Assembly (NCBI GenBank): GCA_038323615.1
Contig: JBBQHC010000011.1
Span: forward strand, 1-47,227
Length of the DNA: 47,227 nucleotides
From: JBBKXP01 sp038323615
GTDB taxonomy: Bacteria; Pseudomonadota; Alphaproteobacteria; Rhodobacterales; Rhodobacteraceae
Direction: 5' to 3'
Positions within the stretch are counted from its first letter, which is position 1, and each line of letters opens with the position of its first letter. Shown in pieces: positions 17,378 through 23,798 of this stretch. The notes below the pieces were generated by a model. The model was not told the origin of the DNA, did no database searches, and worked only from the letters and a program-made list of their open reading frames with translations. Made by a program: the position numbers and the translations under genes.

Positions 17378-17390
17378 CGCCGCCTCCCGG

Positions 17391-17427
17391 TTTCACTTTG
17401 CCTCAACAACTCCCCCCGGAGGGTCCG
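17391..17427. repeat. Intergenic repeat, family D copy 1
   Basis: A 37-base element, TTTCACTTTGCC, six variable bases, then ACTCCCCCCGGAGGGTCCG, between cobL and cobI. A copy differing at three positions lies at 35905-35941. On the minus strand it presents a GGACCCTCCGGGG run just before the cobI ribosome site. Confidence 0.75.
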
Positions 17428-17432
17428 CGCTT

Positions 17433-18635
17433 TCATCGCTTTACAAGGCTCCATTGGGTTACCGGCATCAGCGGGCGCCAGCCAGTCAACCGGCCCACGG
17501 GTTCGGCGCGGTTGACCGCCAGCTTGACCAGTTGCCCGCCATGTTCCTTGTGCAATCCGATCAGAACCGCCTCGGATTCCAGCGTCACCGCATTGACCAC
17601 CAGCCGCCCCAAGGGACGCAAGGCGGCCCAAGCGGCGTCAAAACTCGCAGCACTTAGCCCGCCACCGATGAAAATCGCATCCGGCGCCGGCAATCCCGAC
17701 AATGCCTCGGGCACCTGCCCGTCCACCAGTTCCAGCCGCGGCACACCCAAGGCCAGCGCATTCGCCGCCGCCATCGCCCGCCGGTCGGCGCGCGGTTCGA
17801 TGCCGATGGCGCGGGCATAGCGGGCGGCGCGCATCCATTCGATCGCAACTGACCCCGATCCGGTGCCGATGTCCCACAGCAGCGCCCCGCGCATCGGCAT
17901 CAGTTTCGCCAAAGTGACGGCGCGGACCTCTTGCTTGGTCATCGTTCCATCAGACTGGAACAGCGCATCGTCCAGCCCCGGCACACGGGGCAGCAGGGCG
18001 GCGTCGGGGGCAGCGATGCAATCCACGGCCAAAGTGTTGAACGGCGGGACGGTATGCGTCCAAGTCGCGGCGATTCCGTCAAATCGCGCCTCGTCCTTGC
18101 CGCCCATCGCCGCCAGCACGGTCATTTTCGATTGCCCGAACCCGCGTGTCGCCAGAAAGGCAGCGATCTGCGCGGGCGTGTCCGCCCCGGTGGTCAGGAT
18201 CAGCAGTTTCTGGTCGGGCTGGATGAATGCGACCATTTGCGCCACCGGGCGGCCATGCACCGTCAGGGTTTCGACATCGGGCAGCGACCACCCCATCCGG
18301 GCGGCGGCGAGTTGAAAGGCCGACAGTTGCGGATGATAGACGATTTCTGCCGGATCAATCATCCGGCCGATCCGGGCACCGACCGAAAACCACAAGGGAT
18401 CGCCGGTCACCAGCACCACGGCGCGCCGACCTTTGAGATTCCTGATCGTGTCGATCATCGCATCAAAGGGCGAGGGCCAAGCGACGCGTTCGGCGCTTAC
18501 TTTGGCCGACAGATCATGGTGCCGGTCGCCGCCAAGGATCACTTCGGCGGCTTCGACCACGGAGCGGGTTGCGGGCAACAGGCCGTCAAGGCCGTCCTCG
18601 CCGATACCGACGATATGGAGCCAGGGCACAGTCAT
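17433..18635 (-). CDS. cobL: Precorrin-6Y C5,15-methyltransferase (decarboxylating), CbiE-CbiT fusion
   Basis: CobL methylates C-5 and C-15 and decarboxylates the C-12 acetate side chain. The 400-residue product is the usual two-domain form: CbiE-like residues 1-200 (WLHIVGIGEDGLDGL, VVLVTGDPLWFSVG, YHPQLSAFQLAAARMGWSLP) and CbiT-like residues 230-400 (VRAVTLAKLMPMRGALLWDI, GTGSGSVAIEWM, AIFIGGGLS), the latter a Rossmann SAM-binding methyltransferase. ATG at 18635 is preferred to an in-frame TTG at 18647. Separated from cobH by a 64-base gap filled with a double palindrome. Confidence 0.94.
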   Translation of the reverse strand: MTVPWLHIVGIGEDGLDGLLPATRSVVEAAEVILGGDRHHDLSAKVSAERVAWPSPFDAMIDTIRNLKGRRAVVLVTGDPLWFSVGARIGRMIDPAEIVYHPQLSAFQLAAARMGWSLPDVETLTVHGRPVAQMVAFIQPDQKLLILTTGADTPAQIAAFLATRGFGQSKMTVLAAMGGKDEARFDGIAATWTHTVPPFNTLAVDCIAAPDAALLPRVPGLDDALFQSDGTMTKQEVRAVTLAKLMPMRGALLWDIGTGSGSVAIEWMRAARYARAIGIEPRADRRAMAAANALALGVPRLELVDGQVPEALSGLPAPDAIFIGGGLSAASFDAAWAALRPLGRLVVNAVTLESEAVLIGLHKEHGGQLVKLAVNRAEPVGRLTGWRPLMPVTQWSLVKR

Positions 18636-18643
18636 GGTGCGAC

Positions 18644-18690
18644 CCAAGACTTTTTGAAAAGTCTTGGCAAATTTCTTTGAAGAAATTTAG
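18644..18690. repeat. Double-hairpin intergenic repeat, family A copy 2
   Basis: Two near-perfect palindromes back to back: CCAAGACTTTTTGAAAAGTCTTGG (18644-18667) and AAATTTCTTTGAAGAAATTT (18669-18688, perfect arms of nine bases). They fill the cobH-cobL gap and overlap the region just upstream of the cobL start. The same two-hairpin layout occurs at 5104-5150. Confidence 0.8.
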
Positions 18691-18699
18691 CGGTCCGGG

Positions 18700-19336
18700 T
18701 CATGCGCCAGTCTCCAGTCCCGACGCCAGCGCATTGACCGCCGCCGATGCGATTGCCGACCCGCCCCGCCGTCCCTTCAACGCCACGAAAGGCACACCGC
18801 GCGGATCGGCCGCCAGTTCCGCCTTGGATTCCGCCGCGCCGACGAATCCAACCGGAAAGCCAAGTATCAGCGCCGGTTTCGGCCAGCCCGCGTCGATCAG
18901 TTCCAGCAGATGAAACAGCGCCGTCGGGGCATTGCCGATGGCGACGACCGCCCCCGCCAGATGATCGCGCCACAGTTCCACCGCCGCCGCCGACCGTGTG
19001 TTGCCGATCCGCGCGGCGAGGTCCGGCACGCATGGGTCGTTCAACGTGACCAGCACCGGATTCGCGGCGGGCAAATGCCGCCGGATCACCCCCCGCCGCC
19101 ACCATTTCGCAATCGCACAGGATCGGCGCGCCGCCGGCCAGCGCCGCCTGTCCGGCGGCAACGGCATCGGGTGAAAACGCGAGCCTATCAGCGATTTCGA
19201 CCATGCCGCAGGCGTGGATCAGCCGCGTCACCAGCGGCTGCATCGCCGGGGCGAAACGCTCAAGCCGCGCCTCGGTCCGGACCGTGGCGAAACTGGCGGC
19301 GTAGATCGCGGCAGGGTCTTTTTCGTAGGGTCTCAA
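18700..19336 (-). pseudogene. cobH: Precorrin-8X methylmutase, frameshifted
   Basis: CobH moves the C-11 methyl to C-12, making hydrogenobyrinate. The first part (RPYEKDPAAIYAASFATVRT, MQPLVTRLIHACGM with the catalytic His, GGAPILCDCEMVAAG) is in one frame; the rest (IRRHLPAANPVLVTLNDP, RIGNTRSAAAVELWRDHL, VAIGNAPTALFHLLEL, GFPVGFVGAAESK) is in another. The switch lies at a run of six C on the plus strand (19089-19094; G6 in the coding strand); five would restore a full 211-residue CobH. TTG at 19336, with GAAGGGC upstream, gives the family start MRPYEKDP. Everything else is well conserved, so this is either a sequence error or a very recent mutation. Confidence 0.88.
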
Positions 19337-19357
19337 CGGGTGCCCTTCACGGCTGCT

Positions 19358-19395
19358 GCCGGAGCCTCCGGCGGGGATATTTTTGGCCAAAAGAA
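19358..19395. repeat. Intergenic repeat, family E copy 1
   Basis: GCCGGAGCCTCCGGC (a palindromic hairpin) followed by GGGGATATTTTTGGCCAAAA and GAA, between the cbiX stop and the cobH start. A close copy lies at 27501-27539, where it is inside the cobN reading frame. Confidence 0.75.
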
Positions 19396-19396
19396 C

Positions 19397-20530
19397 CTAG
19401 TGTGCGGGTTTCTTCGTCTTGCGCGCACTTTCGGGGCCGTGCGGGTGATCGGCGTGCGGATAGGTCGGGTGCGCGTGGTCGTGGTGGTGATGATGGCCGT
19501 GGTCGAGGTCATGATCGTGGGAATGGTCATGCGGGTGATCATGGTCGTGATGATGCCCGTGATCGTCCTGCAACCGGCAAAGCCCGGTGCAGAAGGTATC
19601 GCACAGCGCACAATCGGCCACGTTCGATCCCGGCGCGCTCGCGCCCTGACCCTCGACGTGGTGATGATGGCTTTCCTGCACCGCGCCGACTTCGGCCTCG
19701 AAACCCAGAACCTGGGTGCGGTATTTGCACATCGCGCAGTTCGGCGGCGGCACCTCGCCGACCTGTTCGGTGATCCGTTCGGCGAAGGTTTCCAGCACCA
19801 AAGGGTGATCGCCCAGATACGGGGCCTTGACCCATTGGATGCCCGGATAGGATTTCGCCACCTGATCGGTGAACCCATAGATCCGGTCGATCAGGATGCC
19901 TGAGAAAAGGAAATAAGGGAACACGATGACACGCCGGTAAGGCAGCCGCGCGACGTGTTGCAGGCAGGGTTCGACGAGGGGGAAGGTGACGCCGGAATAG
20001 CCGACCTCGAGCCAGCCGAAGCCCATCCCCTCCTGCACCATCCGCGCCACCTTGGACACGTTGCCATTGGCATCGGGGTCGGACGCGCCGCGCCCGATGA
20101 CGACAAGGCAGGTGTCGTGCAGGGGCACGTCGCCAAGGGTGGTATTGGCGCTGTCGACCGCCTCTTGGACCCGCGCTGCGGCGGCGGCGATCATCTTGGG
20201 ATCGACGCCAAGCTCGCGTCCGTAGTTCACCGTGATCCCGTGTTGCGCCGCGTAAGTGTTCAGCACCGTCGGGATATCGTTCTTGGCGTGCATCGCGGCG
20301 AACAGCATCCCCGGCACCGCCAGAATCCGGTCGCATCCGGCGTCGCGCAGCCGGTCCAGCCCGTCGCGGATCACCGGGTTGGCAAACTCAAGATAGCCAT
20401 AATCGACCAACCAGTCGTTGGGTAGGAAGGCGGGCAGTTTTTCCGCCAGCACCGCGAACTCATCCACCGCCGACTGGCTGCGAGAGCCGTGGCCGCAGAT
20501 CATGACGCCGGTTTTGGGGGTGGTTGTCAT
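19397..20530 (-). CDS. cbiX: CbiX-type sirohydrochlorin cobaltochelatase with Cys and His-rich tail
   Basis: A long-form CbiX of 377 residues. CbiX inserts Co2+ into sirohydrochlorin early in the cobalt-first pathway. The start TGVMICGHGSRSQSAVDEF carries the active-site His; PGMLFAAMHAKNDIPTVLN and VGYSGVTFPLVEPCLQHVAR are family segments. After residue about 270 come CAMCKYRTQVLG and CALCDTFCTGLC, possible Fe-S ligands as in long CbiX, then roughly 55 residues dominated by HD/HH repeats, a probable metal-binding tail. ATG at 20530 overlaps the stop of the small upstream gene (ATGA). Its presence alongside cobN is unusual. Confidence 0.9.
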   Translation of the reverse strand: MTTTPKTGVMICGHGSRSQSAVDEFAVLAEKLPAFLPNDWLVDYGYLEFANPVIRDGLDRLRDAGCDRILAVPGMLFAAMHAKNDIPTVLNTYAAQHGITVNYGRELGVDPKMIAAAAARVQEAVDSANTTLGDVPLHDTCLVVIGRGASDPDANGNVSKVARMVQEGMGFGWLEVGYSGVTFPLVEPCLQHVARLPYRRVIVFPYFLFSGILIDRIYGFTDQVAKSYPGIQWVKAPYLGDHPLVLETFAERITEQVGEVPPPNCAMCKYRTQVLGFEAEVGAVQESHHHHVEGQGASAPGSNVADCALCDTFCTGLCRLQDDHGHHHDHDHPHDHSHDHDLDHGHHHHHDHAHPTYPHADHPHGPESARKTKKPAH

Positions 20531-20721
20531 GCGGTTTCTTTGGCGGCTTGCCCGGCCTTCTTGCGCCCTTTGACGGCTTGCCAGATGCCCAGCGTCGCGG
20601 CCAGCCCAAGGGCGGCGGCGGCAACCAGATGGCTGTGCCCGGCGCGTTCGGCCAGATGGCCGGGATCGGCGGCGGCGGCGTTCGCGGACAGGATGGTGAT
20701 TGTCGTCAGAAATAGGCGCAT
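20527..20721 (-). CDS. Small exported or membrane protein, first gene after the riboswitch
   Basis: A 64-residue protein: a signal-like N-terminus (MRLFLTTITILSANAAAA), then DPGHLAERAGHSHLVAAA, a second hydrophobic helix (about residues 35-50) and a basic end (VKGRKKAGQAAKE). It resembles small His-containing membrane proteins found near cobalamin genes in Rhodobacteraceae (possibly DUF6732, recalled and not checked). A metal-uptake accessory role, as for CbtB, is only a suggestion. GGAGACC, part of the riboswitch tail, serves as its ribosome site. It overlaps cbiX by four bases. Confidence 0.7.
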   Translation of the reverse strand: MRLFLTTITILSANAAAADPGHLAERAGHSHLVAAAALGLAATLGIWQAVKGRKKAGQAAKETA

Positions 20722-20832
20722 CGCAGGTCTCCGTTGGTCGTGGGCAGCGGCCAGAGACCCTTGCGGGTGGCGACGATGTGGCGCTGCGGTCCCCGCTAGG
20801 GTCAACCTTTTGCGCCACCAACCTCTCTGGCC
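20722..20832 (-). promoter_or_regulatory. Probable cobalamin riboswitch
   Basis: On the minus strand the leader ends CCAACGGAGACCTGC directly before the start codon, matching the hallmark 3' end of cobalamin riboswitches (AGCCAGGAGACCTGCC). Upstream are GGTGGCGCAAAAGG, AGCGGGGACCGCAGCGCC and CCACCCGCAAGGGTC, which line up with the consensus GGGAAxxxGGTG and CCCCCGCAACTGT boxes, and GGCCGCTGCCC at the place of GCCACTG. GTTGGT (from 20822) can pair with ACCAAC (20738-20733) as the closing stem. The element is compact, apparently lacking some peripheral arms. A 9-base complement, GGCCAGAGA (20832-20824) with TCTCTGGCC (20757-20749), could form a competing helix. The overlap of the GGAGACC box with the ribosome site suggests control of translation. 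Confidence 0.62.
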
Positions 20833-21007
20833 CCTCCCGGGCTTCGTCTGCCCGACTCCTATCCGGCGCGTCGCACGGGTGCAAACCGATATGCGCCGCC
20901 CCTGCGTCCAATCGCGACCTGCACCGATGCACAGGCACTGCGCCCCGGTCGGGGTTTGCCGACCGGCGGTTCCGCCTTAGGTCAGGACCACAGCAAAGGA
21001 GATCACG

Positions 21008-21982
21008 ATGGGCCAGTTAGTTGACGGCGTCTGGCAAGACGTCTGGTATGACACCAAATCGCACGGCGGGGCGTTCGTGCGCAACGACGCAGGATTTCGC
21101 AACTGGATCACCGCCGATGGCAGCGCCGGGCCGTCGGGGACGGGTGGGTTCAAAGCGGAAAGCGGGCGCTATCACCTCTATGTCTCGCTGGCCTGCCCCT
21201 GGGCGCACCGGACTCTGATCTTTCGGGCGTTGAAGGGGTTGCAGGACCACATCGGCGTTTCCGTGGTCCATCCCGATATGCTGTCGGAAGGCTGGACCTT
21301 CGGCACCGATTTTCCCGGCTCGACGGGCGACAAGCTGTTTGATCTGCCCTATCTGCGCGACATCTATCTGCGGGCCGATCCAAAGATGTCGGGCCGGGTG
21401 ACGGTGCCGATCCTGTGGGACAAGGAACGCGGCACGATTGTGTCGAACGAAAGCGCCGAAATCATCCGCATGCTCAACGCCGCCTTTGACGGGATCACCG
21501 GGAATGATGCCGATTTCTGGCCCACCGACCTGCGCGACGCGATCGACCCGGTCAATGCCCGGATCTACGACAGCCTCAACAACGGCGTTTACAAATGCGG
21601 TTTTGCGACGACGCAGGCGGCCTATGACAAGGCCGTCGGCCCGCTGTTCGATACGCTGGACTGGATCGAGGAAACCCTTGCCGCGAACCGCTATCTGATG
21701 GGCGACCGGGTGACCGAAGCGGATTGGCGTCTGTTCACCACCCTGATCCGGTTCGATACGGTCTATCACGGCCATTACAAATGCAACCGGCGGCGGATCG
21801 TCGATTACCCCAACCTCTGGGCCTATACCCGCGAGCTGTATCAGTGGCCCGGCGTCGCCGAAACGGTCAACCTTGATCACATCACGCGCCACTATCACTA
21901 CAGCCACGACACCATCAATCCGCACCGGATCGTACCAACCGGCCCGGTGTTGGATCTGGATGCGCCGCACGGTCGCGGTTAG
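21008..21982 (+). CDS. Glutathionyl-hydroquinone reductase (Xi-class glutathione transferase)
   Basis: A 324-residue YqjG/PcpF-type enzyme that reduces glutathionyl-hydroquinones with glutathione. The active-site motif is in YVSLACPWAHRTLI (catalytic Cys), followed by VPILWDKERGTIVSNESAEI (glutathione-binding SNESA), NNGVYKCGFATTQ and the Xi-class tail NPHRIVPTGP. Length and motif order match the family fully. ATG at 21008 follows AAAGGAGAT. It diverges from the cobalamin arm; the roughly 175 bases upstream of the riboswitch must hold both promoters, but I see no clear operator. Confidence 0.92.
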   Translation: MGQLVDGVWQDVWYDTKSHGGAFVRNDAGFRNWITADGSAGPSGTGGFKAESGRYHLYVSLACPWAHRTLIFRALKGLQDHIGVSVVHPDMLSEGWTFGTDFPGSTGDKLFDLPYLRDIYLRADPKMSGRVTVPILWDKERGTIVSNESAEIIRMLNAAFDGITGNDADFWPTDLRDAIDPVNARIYDSLNNGVYKCGFATTQAAYDKAVGPLFDTLDWIEETLAANRYLMGDRVTEADWRLFTTLIRFDTVYHGHYKCNRRRIVDYPNLWAYTRELYQWPGVAETVNLDHITRHYHYSHDTINPHRIVPTGPVLDLDAPHGRG

Positions 21983-22040
21983 GCTTTTCTTTCCGCAAGC
22001 GTTGGGCCAGATAGGGCGGGTCTTTTACAGGAGCCGCCCG

Positions 22041-23102
22041 ATGCCCGCCAAAATCCCTGCCACCGTCGTTACCGGGTTCCTCGGGGCCGGAAAAACCACG
22101 CTGATCCGGCATATGTTGCAGAACGCGCAGGGCAAGCGGATTGCCCTGATCATCAACGAATTCGGCGATCTGGGGGTCGATGGCGATATCCTCAAAGGTT
22201 GCGGCGCCGAGACCTGCACCGCCGACGACATTGTCGAACTGTCGAACGGCTGTATCTGCTGCACCGTGGCCGAGGATTTCATTCCGACCTTGGAAATGCT
22301 GTTGGCCCGCGATCCAAAGCCTGACCATATCGTCATTGAAACCAGCGGTTTGGCCCTGCCGCAGCCCTTGGTCCGCGCGTTCAGCTGGCCGGCCATTTCG
22401 ACCCGCGTGACCGTCGACGGGGTGGTCACCGTGGTCGATGGCAAGGCCGTGACCGAGGGGCGGTTTGCGCATGACGTCGCCGCCGTCGATGCGCAGCGGG
22501 CGGCGGATGAGAATCTCGATCACGAAACCCCGCTGTCTGAACTGTTCGACGACCAGATCGCCTGCGCCGACATGATCGTGGTGAACAAGGCCGATCTTTT
22601 GACTGCGGCTGAAATGGATGCTCTGACCGGGCGGCTAAAGGCAGAAAGCCGCAAAGGCGTGCAGGTGGTGCGCGCGACGATGGGGGCGCTGCCGGTCGAT
22701 GTGCTGCTGGGGCAGGGGGTCGGGGCCGAGAACGACCTTGCGGCGCGGCACGAGGTGCATCACCACCATCATCACGATGACGAGGATGATCACGGTGCCG
22801 ACCACGCGCATGATCACGGACACGACGAATTCGAATCTTTCGTGGTGTCGCGCGCCGAAGTGACCGACCCTGCCGCCTTTGCGGCGCAGGTTGCCGATGT
22901 AATCCGTGCCCACGACATCTTGCGCATGAAAGGCTTTGTCGCCGTCAGCGGCAAACCGATGCGCCTGACCTTGCAGGCGGTTGGCCCGCGGGTGGACACT
23001 TATTTCGACCAGCCCTTCAAAGGCCCGCGCGAAACCCGCCTTGTCGTCATTGGCGAGGCCGGATTGGACCGTGCGGCGATTACGGCAGCACTTGCCGCAT
23101 GA
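22041..23102 (+). CDS. cobW: CobW GTPase metallochaperone
   Basis: A COG0523 G3E GTPase of 353 residues; CobW is needed for cobalamin synthesis and is thought to deliver Co2+ to the CobN chelatase. Motifs: Walker A GFLGAGKTTLIRHML, the metal site GCICCT, ETSGLALPQPL, and NKAD. A His/Asp-rich loop lies at about residues 238-262 (EVHHHHHHDDEDDHGADH), typical of metal chaperones, before the C-terminal CobW_C domain (FESFVVSRAEV, ILRMKGFVAV). ATG at 22041 follows CAGGAG. It overlaps a GNAT gene (ATGA) and precedes cobN. Confidence 0.94.
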   Translation: MPAKIPATVVTGFLGAGKTTLIRHMLQNAQGKRIALIINEFGDLGVDGDILKGCGAETCTADDIVELSNGCICCTVAEDFIPTLEMLLARDPKPDHIVIETSGLALPQPLVRAFSWPAISTRVTVDGVVTVVDGKAVTEGRFAHDVAAVDAQRAADENLDHETPLSELFDDQIACADMIVVNKADLLTAAEMDALTGRLKAESRKGVQVVRATMGALPVDVLLGQGVGAENDLAARHEVHHHHHHDDEDDHGADHAHDHGHDEFESFVVSRAEVTDPAAFAAQVADVIRAHDILRMKGFVAVSGKPMRLTLQAVGPRVDTYFDQPFKGPRETRLVVIGEAGLDRAAITAALAA

Positions 23103-23548
23103 TCGTCGTCGCGCGCACAGACCCGCGCGACCCACAGGCGACCGCGCTGTTGCAGGCCAGTCATGCGCTGATGCAGGCGCTGTTCGCGCCTGACGAAAAC
23201 CACTTTCTGTCGATCGACGCGCTGTGCGCCGAGGACGTGCATTTCTTTACGGCCCGCGAAGGCGCGACGCTGCTGGGCACCGGGGCGATCAAGGTGAAAA
23301 AGGACATGGCCGAGGTTAAGTCGATGTTCGTGGCCGAAACTGCACGCGGGCGCGGCGTCGCCGATGCCATCCTGCGCGCACTCGAGGATCGTGCCCGTGA
23401 ATTGCGCCTGCATTGGCTGCGTCTGGAAACCGGCAATCTGCTGCACGCGGCGCGTCGGCTTTATGCGCGGCACGGGTTTGTCAAATGCGGGGTCTTTGGC
23501 GACTATGCCGAAAACCCGAGCAGCGTTTTCATGGAAAAGCGGCTGTGA
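23099..23548 (+). CDS. GNAT-family N-acetyltransferase
   Basis: A 149-residue GCN5-related acetyltransferase. The acetyl-CoA loop appears as ETARGRGVADAILRALEDRA (Q/RxxGxG/A type), preceded by the beta strand AEVKSMFVA and followed by LHWLRLETGNLLHAARRLYA, the usual order. Its substrate is unknown. The start overlaps the cobW stop by four bases, so it is translationally coupled to the metallochaperone, which may mean a role in cobalt or cobalamin physiology or simply a shared operon. Confidence 0.87.
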   Translation: MIVVARTDPRDPQATALLQASHALMQALFAPDENHFLSIDALCAEDVHFFTAREGATLLGTGAIKVKKDMAEVKSMFVAETARGRGVADAILRALEDRARELRLHWLRLETGNLLHAARRLYARHGFVKCGVFGDYAENPSSVFMEKRL

Positions 23549-23550
23549 GC

Positions 23551-23724
23551 CTACTTTTCGTCTTCGGCCTTCTTGGCCTCGGCGGCAGCCTTCATCCGGG
23601 CCAGCAATTCCTCTTTGCTGGGGCGTTTGCCGAACGGGTTCTTGTCCGATCCCGGTTCGTTGTGTTCCTTGTGACGCGGCGTGTTCTTGGCCATTTTTTC
23701 GGCTCCCGATTTCCCATAGTCCAT
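23551..23724 (-). CDS. Small charged protein
   Basis: A 57-residue hydrophilic protein, MDYGKSGAEKMAKNTPRHKE at the start, then GSDKNPFGKRPSKEELLARM and a Lys/Glu/Ala helix to the end. ATG at 23724 follows GGAAGGGC; an internal ATG at 23694 after GGGAG would give 47 residues and is equally plausible. No known domain is recognised. It is on the strand opposite to its neighbours, tail to tail with the GNAT gene and divergent from cobN. Probably real, because both start sites and codon bias fit, but unproven. Confidence 0.55.
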   Translation of the reverse strand: MDYGKSGAEKMAKNTPRHKEHNEPGSDKNPFGKRPSKEELLARMKAAAEAKKAEDEK

Positions 23725-23798
23725 GATGCTGCCCTTCCGGCTGGCCTTTGCCCCGCTCTTGCCCGAAACCGCGCGGCCACGCAAGCCGGGGTGGCCTG

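Noticed and set aside
18700..19336. Programmed frameshifting in cobH
   Set aside because: No stimulatory structure or known precedent in CobH; a homopolymer length error or recent mutation is simpler. Kept only as an alternative in the finding.
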